This document shows, in pieces, positions 1 to 11,712 of a stretch of 64,000 nt of DNA. Location: the NCBI GenBank assembly GCA_000934385.1, contig KN880496.1, forward strand, positions 53,053 through 117,052, read 5' to 3'. The translations under genes were made by a program, and so were the position numbers. The notes below the pieces were generated by a model that saw only the letters and a list, made by a program, of their open reading frames with translations, was not told where the DNA came from and did not search any database. The DNA comes from Cylindrobasidium torrendii FP15055 ss-10. Lineage: Eukaryota > Basidiomycota > Agaricomycetes > Agaricales > Physalacriaceae. Numbering within the stretch: position 1 is the first letter of the stretch; each line of letters starts with the position of its first letter.

Positions 1-2
1 TC

Positions 3-950
3 GACACGATTTGGCCTCTCCTGCGTATCTCGCCTCTCGCTAGACTGACAAGTGTCATTCTTAGAGGTTTTAGGCACACATACAAAGCCTCGCCCGACAG
101 CGCCCTTGGGTCATGCTTACCGCCCTTATGCTATACGCAATTCACCCACCTTCGTTCTCTTGTCGACGATACCCATTACACGCATCTATACAACTTTGGC
201 ACCGGGAAGTTCCTTGCCCTTCCGCCCTTCGTTAGACAAGAACTGAAGCATCTGGAATGTGCATGCCCGTATCTCCTCGAATCATTCGACTGTACATCGC
301 TCGAGTCCATTGTCCTCGCGAACCGCTTGATCCGCAACATCGACTACAAGGGCAACCAGAAAGGACTCAGCGATTCAATTTCATATCTTAGCTTTCTCAA
401 AGCTTGGTCCCCTCTATCCCTCCGGAAACTCGTCCTCGACCTGAGCGAGATCTGGGACTATGAACGCGGGCGCCACGATACGCCCTTTGCGTTCATGGAT
501 GAGATAGTGGAACTGGAAGTTCGCGTCGAGAACAAGGATTTGCACGCCGCGTGTGCTAAGTCGAGAGCGGCGTTTTTGACGGCGCTTGGTACGGTGGAGG
601 CACCGCAACTCAGGACGTTGAGGTTGGTGTTCAATGGGTCATCGATGTCACCGCCGGCTAAGTCTGGGGCGAGTGTTGGGAAGGCACTGGCGCGGGTGGT
701 TCAAGCGCGATGGGAGAGAACGGCTCTCAAGCGCGTCGAGATCTTTTACGCACTGCCTGAGTCTGAGGAGGAACACGGGGACTTGGTCCGTCATTGGGAA
801 CGTCTGCGGGGGGACGAGCTTTATGAGTTGGTGCATGAACTGGAAGAGGAGGGGTTGGAAATTGATTTACGACGTACGTGTGTTCAAGTTTGTGGCTACG
901 GATCATCTCACGATGACTCTAGTGACTACTTCGAGGCGGGTTGTGGATGA
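3..950 (+). CDS. F-box/LRR-like protein, 3' part only
   Basis: The frame is open from base 3 to a stop at 948-950 (315 codons) and no start lies in the window, so this is the C-terminal part of a gene beginning further left. The protein is leucine-rich and repetitive, with short strand-like stretches ('LRTLRLVF', 'LRKLVLDLSE') and an acidic helical tail (EELE, EEEG) followed by a Ser/Asp-rich end. This resembles the C-terminal leucine-rich region of the large basidiomycete F-box family, whose members recruit substrates to SCF ubiquitin ligases. The F-box itself would be N-terminal and is not visible, so the assignment rests on composition and on two other F-box-like genes in the window. Confidence 0.55.
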   Translation, partial: DTIWPLLRISPLARLTSVILRGFRHTYKASPDSALGSCLPPLCYTQFTHLRSLVDDTHYTHLYNFGTGKFLALPPFVRQELKHLECACPYLLESFDCTSLESIVLANRLIRNIDYKGNQKGLSDSISYLSFLKAWSPLSLRKLVLDLSEIWDYERGRHDTPFAFMDEIVELEVRVENKDLHAACAKSRAAFLTALGTVEAPQLRTLRLVFNGSSMSPPAKSGASVGKALARVVQARWERTALKRVEIFYALPESEEEHGDLVRHWERLRGDELYELVHELEEEGLEIDLRRTCVQVCGYGSSHDDSSDYFEAGCG

Positions 951-1179
951 GAGATCCGAATCTCAACGTTCCACTCAGTAAGATAGTGGCAGTCGACTGA
1001 ATCAGATTTACAAGATTTATGTATTAAAGTGTCCCTACCATCTGAGGAATATGCATTCGACGTCTCACGAGTGTGCGTCCCTAATTTTGGTGATGTTTTC
1101 TTGACAATGACAGTCCTTGACATAGTTCCTAGCCTTTGTATACTTACCAGACTCTTGAGGCGCCCAGCAATGTTCGGCG

Positions 1180-1768
1180 TTATCTGTGACGTCTTTCAGT
1201 ATCAATGTACATATTGCTGCAAGACAGAATGATAGTCCAATCGCCGTCGACATGTACTATGGTGCCACTGTCAATCTCTAGAACATCCTTCCCGATCCAT
1301 ACTTCTTTAGAAATGCAGGTAAGCGCTGTATATGAGACGTCAAACCAACGGCAAAGAGAAACCAAAGGGAGCGCTGCGTGCTATAGCTCAAATTATTCCC
1401 ACGCACAATGAAAACTTCCGGACGCGTTTTCCCAACTTTTCCATCCGCATCGCAATGTAAGTGCTCCTGCCTCCACGGCGCGCTTGAGGCCTTGTCTTTC
1501 CTCACCAGCTCGGACAAGCATCGCCCGTTGCAGCACGCTCCACTACGTTGTTCTTCGCCACATTGGTAGTGTATTCTTCAGGCTGAGATATGATATAAGA
1601 TATCTTCTCTACAAGCTCCTCCGTGTACAACGACACATCACTCCCGCAGTTCAATGGAATCATAGATGATTCTGGCAAAGGTGCCTTCGGTCTTTCGCAC
1701 GGGTTGACTCCACCGGCTTCAGCATGTCCCCGTATGTTTACATACACTCTCGTAGCATGAGGCAACAT
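1180..1768 (-). pseudogene. coding-like, probably degraded gene fragment
   Basis: Two stretches on the minus strand read like real protein but are not joined by a clean frame. One (1768 to about 1505) contains 'GHAEAGGVNP', 'MIPLNCGSDV' and 'YTEELVEKISYIISQPEEY', in the style of a glycosyltransferase C-terminus. The other (about 1300 to 1180) contains 'VWIGKDVLEIDSGTIVHVDG' after a plausible 3' splice site. Between them lie stops and no convincing splice pattern. I see no start codon, no complete domain and no recognisable family. It may be a decayed gene or part of a poorly conserved multi-exon gene. Confidence 0.25.
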
Positions 1769-3467
1769 GGAGTGCCTTGGACGTCCTATCGCTATTTTCT
1801 GGGGCTCGGTATACTACGAGGGAAGATGATTATAATAACCTTCGACGATGCTGAGAAGCGTGTTCTGGGGTCGTGTGGGTGACTGGAATAGCTGTTACAG
1901 TTTGAATGGGCCATACCCTAATTTCTTACTTTGGCTAACCTCACTATGTCGAAAAAGACGCTGGACCCGATGGAAACAGCATGGAAGTAGCTCCTGGGAG
2001 TGGCACCGAAGTCCTCTAGGACATACGTTCGGCGATTGCCGTCGCTGTTCTTCGTTTTGTTTTGAGTGTGGGAACATTTCAGCTCACATATTCGAAGAGA
2101 TGTACACCGGCCATTTTGGGGTTTGCACGGGACTATGAGCCATACACGGTCTGTCCCCGGAGGGATTACCATGACACCCCGCCGAATGTGCGCTCCAAGT
2201 TTGTTGACTCATTGACCGGTATATTGATAGATTAATATTATTTAGCAGAGAAAGTAATGGGAATGAGGAAAACCACTTGACATACGACATGGTCAAAGCA
2301 CACCGCCCTGGAAGCAGGATCTAGCCCCTGCCATCGCCGTACATTTGGAGAAGTGATGCGTAATTGTCAGGGAGTGATACAGCATTGAGTAGCCTCCTCG
2401 AAAAAAAATGAGGAAGCATGCACTATTAAAGCTTATCCGCTGACAAAGCGGGATAGAACAGGAAGTGATTATAAATGCACAAGTTTGTAACATGATCGGA
2501 TCGGCGGCATACTCGTTCGGATGAGATACAGCCTACAGGCTACAGGACACTTCAGCGCGCTTTGTAGGCACATTTTTCGATGATTTGTACTTCGTGGCAC
2601 GAGATGTCGCGATGCGAGACTTAGACCCAACCTCGGTTGCGCTCAGAGTCATGGTGAATTCCAAAACGTGGATTACTAAGCACGCCGGCGCGCCACTGTA
2701 CTACACTCCGAGAACACAGGTGCTACTCCTTTCGGGTGAAGGCGCATCATCATATAGAATACGGGCTACTAGTGCCTCGCGTTTGGGAGCTGTTGAGCAG
2801 ATGTATCGTCCGGAGTGAAATCAGGCCGTGCCGCATCTGCTATAGTTCTGACATTTGCGCACCGGGACCCATCAGGGACCCATTGGACGAAGGAGTGCAA
2901 ACAAAAGTTTGGATTTGTTCGCCGGTCTGATAGACATCCCAAGGGGAAGACGTCAGCTTGACTGCTATTTACTCAGGCTTAATACGCCCGACCGCCATTG
3001 TAAACTGTAGTACTGTACCTATCAGGCATGCCGAAAGTAAGGTACCATTGAATTGTTGTACAAAACAAAAATATGGAGAGATTGTCGTTGGATTAGTCCA
3101 GAAAGCATTGACACTTATTCCCTCAGAGTTGAGTCAGAGTACGCTCAACTTACGTTCAAGCCTCATAGAAATGTCAACGACGGCTATACTACGCGGTCAA
3201 AGCTGAGGTGGCGCCGCCCCTCAGTGTTCAAACATACCGAACATAGCGAAAACATACAGCATTTCTTGCGCTCAAGTTTTACGCCGATGATGGGAATGGA
3301 GGACAGGTTTGTCGCAACACCGGCGCGCAAACATACTGGGTGAGATACCAAACTCCCTGATATTACCGCATAGGGTGACAGCTATGGTCCGTAGGGATGT
3401 AGGGCTGTTGGAGGAGGACAATCAAGGACACTGCAATAAACCGCAGCTAAAACTTGGTTATTTTCGG
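1769..3467. other. intergenic, no gene seen
   Basis: About 1.7 kb with only short, compositionally random open frames on both strands. I found no protein family, no long terminal repeat and no tRNA-like fold. Confidence 0.5.
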
Positions 3468-3475
3468 TATTTAAG
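3468..3475 (+). promoter_or_regulatory. TATA-like element of terpene synthase 1
   Basis: TATTTAAG lies 100 bp upstream of the start codon at 3575. The identical octamer lies about 90 bp upstream of the paralogous synthase (6410-6417), which supports a shared core promoter. Confidence 0.45.
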
Positions 3476-3574
3476 GCCTAAGTCATCGTGCTAAGTCGTC
3501 TTAGCTCAATACTTTCCTCCCTCCCACACCTCACATCTGAACACCCACTACCCAGTCCGTACTCGTTGAGCAAC

Positions 3575-4679
3575 ATGCTAGCCATAAACATCGCCGAGCT
3601 CGCGCAGATCGCCCCTTCTATAAAGGCAAGAGTCCCCCTCCTTCGTGCAGAACGCTCAGACTGACGATACCTAGGACAAGGCCGTGCCATGGAAAGAGCG
3701 CGTTACCAAAGTAGTCCACGAATACGTCGAGCTATGCGGCTTCAGGGACGACCTGACCTACAACAGCGCCGAGTTCGCGCAACTCTACCTACTCATCGCC
3801 GATAGGCTCACCGCCTATGGTCTCGACGTTCGCAACAAGCTTGTCCGACGAACCCTTGTGCAGGGCGCGCATTTTGCAGTAACAGCATTTGGACACCTAT
3901 CTTCGTTGGAGACCAAGGTCTACGTCGGCGTCTACACGGCCCTCGTTATCCAGGTGGACGATGCCTGCGAGTCCGCCTTGCGCGACTCCCGATATGATGC
4001 GATAGAAGACGTCGTGAACTTTGCCATTGTCAGTCACATTCACATATCTCCCGACGTAACCCGCTGACCTGAGCATCAGGATATCGTCGCTGGGAGGCCA
4101 TCGCGCACACCTTCGTTACGCGCCCTGCGAGAGCACATCCTCTTTTGTGGAAGCCTTCTCAACCCAATGGCGACACCCACCCTCACGTTTTCCACCATCC
4201 AATTCGTTACCGCATGTGCCATCGAGGCCACTCCAAGTCTGCAAAAGACGTTCTCACCCGAGGCTGCCTGTTACACACGCAGCATGTCTGGCGATGGTTC
4301 GGCCTACAACATCTTCATCTTCCCACCTTCGATTCCGTACGCGGACTACAAGGACGCTTTGCCAAGTATCTCCGACTTCCTGGACCTGCACAACGACCTG
4401 TTGTCGTTCTACAAGGAGGAAATCGCAGGCGAAGAGTGTAACTTGGTCTCTTACCTTCACAAGGGGTGCACGAACGGCGCATCAAAGGTAGATGTTCTAG
4501 AGTGGGTGATGCAGCGTTCTGTGCACTCCTACCGTCGTTCGCTGGAGCTGCTGCAGACAGAAGCCGCCAGGGACGCAATGAGGTCGTTCGCGCAAGGATA
4601 CTTGGATTTCCACCTCCAGAGCAAGCGATACAGGCTCGCAGAGATGGGCCTTGGTTCCCGCGCATCGGACGCTGTTTGA
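3575..4679 (+). CDS. TRI5-type (trichodiene synthase-like) terpene synthase 1
   Basis: Class I sesquiterpene cyclase of the trichodiene synthase (TRI5) family; such enzymes ionise farnesyl diphosphate with Mg2+ and cyclise it, normally in the cytosol. Exons 3575-3625, 3675-4028 and 4080-4679 give 334 aa. Metal-binding signatures: the Asp-rich motif VDDACES (Asp112-Asp113), the NSE triad NDLLSFYKE (240-248), and a C-terminal RY pair (318-319) like the diphosphate-sensing pair of trichodiene synthase. Intron 1 begins GC rather than GT (3626-3674); the paralogue at 5.2-6.3 kb has the same exon phases with a GT intron, which supports this reading. It is convergent with that paralogue. The product is unknown: within this family motifs do not predict the skeleton, so trichodiene synthesis should not be assumed. 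Confidence 0.92.
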
Positions 4680-5237
4680 AATGTAAAACAAAGGACTAAA
4701 CGGACTATTTACCTTAGAACATTGTATTAATCATAATCAAGAATGTACTACATATCCCAAGGCAGCTTAGTATAATAAACACGGATTTCTGCACAGCTCC
4801 CCAAGTGGGCGCGGGATGTGAGTGATTCGAGGCCATCGGAGAGGCCGACATGAGAGAACTCGAGCGAGTGAAGCGGAGGACGGCATAGCTGACATTACCA
4901 CTTGGATTGGTTTCGTACTACGTGGCTCGCAACGCAAACGCGCCGACTTTATCAGTTAGCCGGCGCAGACTTGCTGCAGAGAGATGTGACTCGCAGCCGT
5001 TTCCAGTGGCCGTCGACCGTTGGTGTCGGAGGGAAAGGCTGAAAAGCACGATCCTTGAGAACCGGCATATCGGGCCGACATCGCGTCATTCCGATCAGTG
5101 CATTGCCTTCTTGCTTTTGGACAACAAACATCGTTACAACCAAGTTACAACGCAGGTAAGTACGTTATTATAATACGGCAGTGCATTAATACAGGTGGTC
5201 CAAGATGATATCATAATGAAGAGGGTCCAAGTAAATT

Positions 5238-6322
5238 CTAAAGAGATTCCAAACGAGAGCCTAGCCCCATTTCCGAAAGCCTATATCTCTTGCTTTGAAG
5301 ATGGAATTCCAGCATGCCCTGCGCGAATAACCTCAGCGCCTCTCTGGTCTCCTTCGTTTTCAATAACTCGAGCGAACGGTAGTAGCAATGTGTTGCACGC
5401 TGCATAACCCACTCCAAGACATCCACCTTCGTTGCGCCATTGCTACATCCCTTGTGCAAGTAGGACACCAGGTTGCACTCCTCACCAGCGACCTCCTCCT
5501 TGTAGAAGGATAGCAAGTCGTTTGCTAGGTCGACGAAATCACAGATGCTGGGCAATGCGTCCTTGTAGTCCTTGTACGGGATCGAGCGCGGGAAGATGAA
5601 GATGATGTAGACAAGGGAGTCGCCGGACATGCTACGTGTGTGGCAAGCAGCCTCGGGAGAAAACGTCTCTTGAAGACTGGGAGTGACCTCGATAGCGCAC
5701 GCAGTGACAAACTGGATGGTGGAGAAGGTGAGGAAAGGCTTCGCCATCGGCTCGAGCAAGTCTCCGCAAGAAAGGATATGGTCACGCAAAGCTTGAAGCG
5801 ACGGTGTACGCGATGGAGTGCCCGATACGATATCCTGGGATTAATTCAGCTGCTGAGTCTGTCTATTGAATGGAAATGAACTGACAACTGAGAAGTTGAC
5901 TGCATCGTCAAGCACGTCTTCTGAGGATTCGCACGTGTCGTCCACTTGGATAATGAGAGCCGTATACACACCAATGTAGACCTTGGTCTCCATCGATGGC
6001 AAATGGCTGTATGAGGTGGCAGAAAACAGTGCTCCCTCCACGGCCGTACGGCGGATGAGCGGGTCACACATATCGAGGCCATACGAGATAAGAACTTTGC
6101 CTATACGTTCATACAGGGCAGCGAAGTCGGCTTTATCGCGTGCCATGTTCAACTCGAAGTTGCCTAGCTCGATGTAATCGCGTACGACCTTGGTGGCACG
6201 CTCTGTCCAAGGAATCAAGTTGGCCTAGCCGTGGATTAGCTTGGTGTCGAGGGGCGTGAGTGGATACACACCTCTTCCGATGGGAGGATATGGGAAAGCT
6301 CGTCGATGTTTATAGCAAGCAT
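5238..6322 (-). CDS. TRI5-type terpene synthase 2
   Basis: Paralogue of the gene at 3575-4679 on the opposite strand. Exons (minus order) 6322-6272, 6224-5886 and 5834-5238 encode 328 aa with intron positions identical to its partner. Motifs: VDDTCES (Asp112-Asp113), NDLLSFYKE (235-243) and the C-terminal KRY. The two genes meet tail to tail with 558 bp between stop codons, so they arose by inverted duplication or rearrangement. All expected catalytic residues are present, so it is probably functional. The product is unknown. Its start codon lies only 75 bp downstream of the stop of a short unrecognised gene on the same strand. Confidence 0.92.
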
Positions 6323-6397
6323 CTTTTATGCAAAAATGGCGAGTGAGGCTAAGCTGGGAGGCTGGGATGTGGATAGGTGCTTTAAAGCATCCACGGC

Positions 6398-7035
6398 TCA
6401 CTCTCTTTGCTTAAATACTTTCATTTTATTAGCTTCCTGTTAGCGCGGCATTTCTCATTAGCTGCCTCCCGCAAGCGAACACTCACATCATCGGCCTTAA
6501 CCATTCGTGTGAAAACGAGGCTGTGCTCAAACACCGTGTAAGCGGCACTGATTGAGTCCGAAAAGCCCTGGCTCAATTGAACGTTCGGTAGGGTAATGTC
6601 ATTCCTGGGGAACAACTGCTGTATGATAGCTGCGTACTCACCTTGAAGTGCCGGTGACAGGTTCTCTCCGAAGGCTTTCCATTCTTCAGCAAACCATTTG
6701 GGATGTGTTTTAGGCGGCTTGTGCGCCGCGAGTATTCGCGATTTCTCTTTTCCCTACTCTTCCGTTTGATTTCAGAATCAGGATTGCACGTCTATGGTAC
6801 CTCGAAGACTTTGGTGCATATTCTAAATTGTCTATGCAGAAGAGTGCTTCCGTCTGTTTTGTACTGATGTTGTTTTTCCAACGTCTTTGGGGCATCTGCT
6901 AGAGGTAGGCAGCAACTGGCGACAGCTTAGTGGGACCGACCTCATACTCGGAAAACGTCCAAATATCATATCATATGCGGCGACATATCTATGCAAGGGA
7001 ATTTTGAAGGAGCCAATCAATGACTTTTCCAGAGC
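6398..7035 (-). CDS. unrecognised small multi-exon gene (5' end unresolved)
   Basis: Four exons can be chained with standard splice sites and perfect frame continuity: 7035-6948, 6898-6801, 6753-6487 and 6436-6398, with introns of 47-50 nt. They encode 163 residues of ordinary, charged globular-looking protein (for example 'YVAAYDMIFGRFP', 'WFAEEWKAFGENLSPALQ', 'SAAYTVFEHSLVF'). I do not recognise the family. No start codon is evident; the first exon begins after a TAG acceptor and earlier exons may lie in 7036-7600 or be lost. The stop lies 75 bp before the terpene synthase 2 start, and the last exon overlaps that gene's TATA-like element, so it may be a relic caught by a rearrangement. Confidence 0.45.
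6410..6417 (-). promoter_or_regulatory. TATA-like element of terpene synthase 2
   Basis: TATTTAAG on the minus strand, about 90 bp upstream of the start at 6322, identical to the element upstream of terpene synthase 1. It overlaps the proposed last exon of the neighbouring unrecognised gene. Confidence 0.4.
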
Positions 7036-8225
7036 CTAGCATTGCGGGCTTAACGGGGTACCAGCATTCAAGGAGTCTGCTATTGTCTGAAGCAACAACG
7101 CCGAACGAGCACATCTGTCATCTTCGCATCCCTGCACTGTAGCCGTTGTTTCTGATTACTGGGCTGTGTTTGTTCCCAGAGGTGACTGGAGTGCTCTCAA
7201 AAAAGGGTTCACGATTCCGTAGTTTTTCGTCAAGCGTCGGACGAAGGACGTACGGGGAGGCCGCGATTGAGGTCAGGTGCACGCGGGCGCAAGGCACAAA
7301 ATACGCACACACTGAACGAGCCACCGACTCTTGTGAAATACCGTTGTCTCTGTGTTTTCCGTTATGTGCGGAGTGTATGCGCTCTCGAACCTCAAACGGG
7401 ATTGAAAGATTGCGCTTTGGGCAATTGATGCGGGACCCGGGCTCGATCAAGTCTGTATTATCGCCTCGACTCGCAGTTCGAGTCCTTTGCATCCCGTTTT
7501 GAGTCAGACGGCGGGCTGTAGGTCCGTGCTGTGTGGAGGATCTGCTGCAGCGGTGGGCATTACTTGCTTGGGAATCCTTTGTGCGATTTTCGGCATTCAA
7601 ATACGATTTGAGCTCACTGCTAAGCTGCTACTCAGCACGGTCAAATTACAACTGCAGAGTGATGTTAACTGTGAGTATAGGGAGGAGCTCAAGTCCGCCG
7701 CGTTCTGATAGGCTATCGACTACAGCTCAGCGACTACAGTATCTTTGGCTTACAACGGTATTATCTGGGTATGCAGATAAGATGTGATAGCGTAAAAGTG
7801 AAGGTAGGCAAGGGGCCTAACTTGAACGCTCGGTGTCACAATGATCAACGCGACGCGACGCGATCGAGGTCAGGTGATATAAGCTTTGCAGTACATATTT
7901 CCAAATTAATTTAGGATTTTCAAAAATCATTTGCGTTTCCCTCGTTCTTGGACACGATTGACTATCAATGCGCTGCGCCACGCTCAATCTTCCGCGATGA
8001 TGCAGGACCCAGGTTCCGATCATTTCAGCATTATCACCACGACCATCCCATCCCGAGTCAGCGTCTGGGCTATCACCAAATCAGTGCGCCGTTTCAAAGT
8101 CGGAGGAGCAGCTAGTTGTTGGATTGGATTGGATTTGAGGACTCCGTGCGTGCTAGATGGCTGTATTTCCTCGGATCCGGATTGACAAGGCCACAGCTGG
8201 CGGCTCGTATTAACAGCTTTTCAAA
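7036..8225. other. intergenic, no gene seen
   Basis: Overlapping open frames of 118 and 160 codons at 7118-7600 on opposite strands have random composition and no family features. The 7036-7100 part may hold unresolved upstream exons of the gene ending at 6398. Confidence 0.4.
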
Positions 8226-10000
8226 ATGTCACATCATGGAACTCCATTTATCCCGCCATTGCAGACGCCTGAGGCAGGCCCGTCGATGCAGCTACCGCCA
8301 GACCCAGCACCGACAGCGACGCAGACCCCACACTACGCATATTCGCCCTTTGGATTCGCCCCGCCTGCATTGCAATACACACCTGGGCCATACTCCCCTG
8401 CAGGACTGTCTGTACACCATACACCGCACACACCACAGCCCACGATACTGCCCAACGGCCTCTCATCGGATTACACCGGCTATCCTGATCTCTCCAGCGA
8501 CAGCCAGTCGCGTTCTGGCTCGCATTTGTCCCCTTGGCCTGGCGCCCAATCTCTACCTGGCGGGATGCCGCCTCAAGCCCCGCCGACATCACCCTGGGGT
8601 ACCACGCCCACCGGCTGGCCGACACAACCGCTCAGCGGGTTTCCCACGCAGCAGTCGCCTTACGCCGCTTCGCCCTACGCCCAATTACCCCAGCAAGCGT
8701 TCGGCACACCATGGGGCAGCACTTCGGCACCGTTGCCCGGCAGTGGACTGCCGCCAGGCTTCATCCCAATGACCCCAGCCCAGCCAGCGTATTCACCTTA
8801 CTCGCCGAGCCATGCACCCATGCCCGGCGGCGGCGCATTCCAATTCCCTCCCCCTGCACAACCGCAATATCAGCCTCCGCCACAGATGGGTGGCATGGGC
8901 GCTATGGGCTACGGCCCGCCGCCGATGGCGCCAGGCGTCGGACTCGGGATATCGCAGAATCCACAAATGGCGGCGGCGATGAGGCTGCAGCAGGAGAGCG
9001 ATGCGGCGGCGCAGAGAGTCCTCCAAGCACAACACGAATGGCAGATGTCACAGGCTATGCTCAAGCAAGCTGTAGCCGCGCCCCCACCACCGCCAGAATT
9101 GCCCATGGGTCGTGAGCGTTCGGATCGTATGCCCAAGTTTACCGCTGGACCCCACTGTATGTATATTTCTCCAGGCCGAATCGGTTGCTAAATACCTTTT
9201 TAGATGGACCTGTCCTGCCTGCTTTCCTCGTCCACAGACTGCAGGTCATCATCGACCTGAACCCGATTCTGATGCCCATGACGGACGATATGGAGCGCGA
9301 GTACCTCAAGTGGGATATACGCCATCGTACCAATACCGTACAAAGCTCAAAGGACCACGGAAACACTTCTTGGAGTCGCGAACGTGACGAGCCAGCGACA
9401 TGGCCACGCATCCTGTCGATGTCCCTTGTTACGCGCTGGGCACCGTTTATTATCCCTGTACATGCACACGACGAAAGCATTGGAGTGACCTGTGGGGAGG
9501 TTATTGAAGCCATCTCAAACTTCATGAGCAAGCGCAGTTCCAAGGACGAGTTTGAGAGCTTAGCAAAGGAGAGGTCCAAGGAGGTCACCAAGGCGTATTA
9601 CTACAACCGCTCAACTGCGCCTTCCGCTCCTGGAGGCGCTCTGGGACAAGGCATGCTCAAGATGGACTTTATGTGCGACCAAACTATGTTTGGAGGGATC
9701 AGGGGGAATGCTAAGCTGGTCCTCGACCGATATGCAGTTGCACATCCATGTGTATGGGAGCTCGCGACTATGAACTGGCCGCTTACCCAGAAGGAAACGG
9801 AGGACTTGCAGCAGAGGAGGCGGGTACGGTCAGGCGTGCAGTCGGGCGACGTCAACGAGGTTGCGGATAGATTGGCGAACACCAGCTTGGGTGGACAGTC
9901 GAGTAGGATGTCGAGGAGGCATTCAAGGCAGGCGTCCAATGTGGGACATACACCGTTGCCTTCACATTCACCGTCAGAAGAAGAGGAATATCGACAATGA
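8226..10000 (+). CDS. Pro-rich DUF6699-domain protein
   Basis: Exons 8226-9156 and 9204-10000 (intron 47 nt) give 575 aa. Residues 1-290 are low-complexity and rich in Pro, Gly, Gln, Tyr and Ser, with PPPP runs, probably disordered. A short Ala/Gln-rich helical stretch follows. From about residue 310 a folded domain begins ('LPAFLVHRLQVIIDLNPIL', 'YLKWDIRHR', 'RWAPFIIPVHAHD', 'VTCGEVIEAISNF'), matching the basidiomycete domain of unknown function DUF6699: the LNP strand, a W-D-h-R strand and a V-T-hxD/EVL segment. The C-terminal 90 residues are Ser/Arg-rich. There is no signal peptide or membrane segment. Function unknown; convergent with PER1. Confidence 0.8.
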
Positions 10001-10180
10001 GGATGTATCTTGGCCGATTGCTGTATTTTAGCACCTTTTGTATTGTTTATGATATAATGAAGGTCCCGGTATGCTGCATACGAGTAGCGTGGAGATGGTC
10101 AGAGTCTGCCCCCAGTGAATGCAATGGATCCCTGTCGCATGCCTGTGCAACTGTAACATAGGCGTTTGAAAACTGGTATA

Positions 10181-11242
10181 CTACACCCTGTGGTCATTCC
10201 AACTTGGATCTCGCATATCCTCCACCAAAAAGTTGTACCAAAAGGGCGCAATGAGTGCCGTGGCCAGATGCCACAATGAGTGCGCGTCAATGACCCGCCC
10301 CCATGGCGGAAAGTCAAAGAGCTCGAGTCCTACAGCTGCGGTCATGCACAAAACAGCAATTCCCGCTTTTTTGGCAAATGGTGGTCGATACGATTTCGGC
10401 TGGGATGGATATCGGCGTAGGATGGACATGGGTAATGCGTATATCGACCAGAGAATGTTGTGCGAGAGCCCGACGACCGCGTTGAAGACAATGTTATAAG
10501 CATAGTCGAACGACGGCATGAATGTGAGGTATGAGATATGTCCAAGGAAGGCGACAAGACATATGGAGGACCATGCCATGCGTAGCCGGTCTCGGGGGGT
10601 CGATGTCCGTACGCGAGCGGTGGTCAGCTTCGCCCCGACGCTGGGATACAGATGGAAGAGGCGAATGACAGCGACGTATAGTCCGCAGAGTATGGTCAGT
10701 GCGGCAGAGAAGTAGTCCAGCTTTTCGGTCAACGCCATATCTTGCAGGGTTCAGCGTTCGAATTTAGCAAGTATGAGGAAGGTAAGCCAACCTCGCGTGT
10801 GGAAGACCATGGACCAAATCCAAGTGTTGAGACTCGCATAGGACCATGCAAGCAAATATATCTTCATGGGATGGTCTCGTGGGACTTCATGTCGTAGCAA
10901 GGCCAATCCTCGGAGATGCGCGTAGAAATTCATGGCGGAGAAGGCAACAGATGCAGGTTCTTGGATTCCTCCAACCCTCCAGAATGGCCATTTCCCAAAG
11001 TACTGTCTCATCCTTATCCCTGTTTCTGCGTCCTTTGTGGTGTACGCATGCATACACTGATATTGGCAGTCATCCGTGCATGTCCAGAGCGCCAGGCGAA
11101 GCGCGAGCGGGAGAGAAAACGTTTCGCTACACTGGGCAGCTTCACAGCGTTTGACACAACTTTTGAATATGCCATTGTTGTCGCCGGATGATGCTGCAGC
11201 CAGGCCAGCTACCGTGGCAAGGACGAAGTAGGCCGCTCGCAT
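10181..11242 (-). CDS. PER1: PER1/PGAP3-like GPI-remodelling protein
   Basis: Exons 11242-10792 and 10740-10181 (intron 51 nt) give 336 aa. The family sits in the ER/Golgi membrane and removes the sn-2 acyl chain of GPI anchors so that lipid remodelling can proceed. Visible: an N-terminal signal peptide (residues 1-19), a Cys-rich lumenal segment (CVKRC, CTDDCQYQCM), the family block 'GKWPFWRV', 'NFYAHLRGL', 'SMVFHTRD' joined exactly across the intron to 'LTEKLDYFSA', then several membrane helices and a conserved His-containing C-terminus ('IDAHSLWHL'). Length and motif order match fungal Per1. It is transcribed in the same direction as the downstream-numbered GH55 gene. Confidence 0.93.
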
Positions 11243-11351
11243 CGAGCAGGAATAGTGCGTACGGAAACCTCAAATTATAGATAGTCAGCGGAAGGTTTGA
11301 CTCTTGAAATGCATCTTTACCTTGGGGCTTATAGGATTCAAAAACGAGCGA

Positions 11352-11373
11352 TAGTGGTAGTGGTAGTGGTGGT
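11352..11373. repeat. short (GTGGTA)n-like microsatellite
   Basis: A run of about 22 bases of GTGGTA/GTGGTG units in the PER1-GH55 spacer. The rest of that spacer (11243-11712) shows nothing else. Confidence 0.6.
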
Positions 11374-11712
11374 ATGGACTAGAGAGCAGCTTCGCGATCG
11401 GACGCGATTCACAGCACGTGTTGAAGTGCTAACTTGGCTTGGTCCCGCGAATAAACCGGACATCCTACTTACTCCATACTCACGATGTGATTACACCGAA
11501 TTTCTACAGCACTCCCTCTCAAGCAGCTGAAGTTAAATGCCAACTGAACCCAGTAACATGGAATAAATAAATGCGGGTATTTGAAAGAGTGTTGTGTGAA
11601 GTATGGAATGTGTACAGTGCGCGCCGCGCATTCCACCCGTGCCCCTCGATATGTACACTTTCATGAGTAAATAAATACCAGGTATCTTTTACACCTAATC
11701 GTAAGTGGCCAC

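Noticed and set aside
3575..4679. Calling this gene TRI5 / trichodiene synthase by name
   Set aside because: Family membership is clear, but the product cannot be inferred; many basidiomycete TRI5-like enzymes are not trichodiene synthases, and no other trichothecene-specific genes were recognised.
7440..7510. Possible tRNA from GTTCGAGTCC
   Set aside because: Flanking bases do not form a cloverleaf and no T-run terminator follows.
8116..8772. 218-codon plus-strand frame
   Set aside because: Alternative frame of the Pro-rich DUF6699 gene; composition is dominated by Arg, His and Pro and no domain is present.
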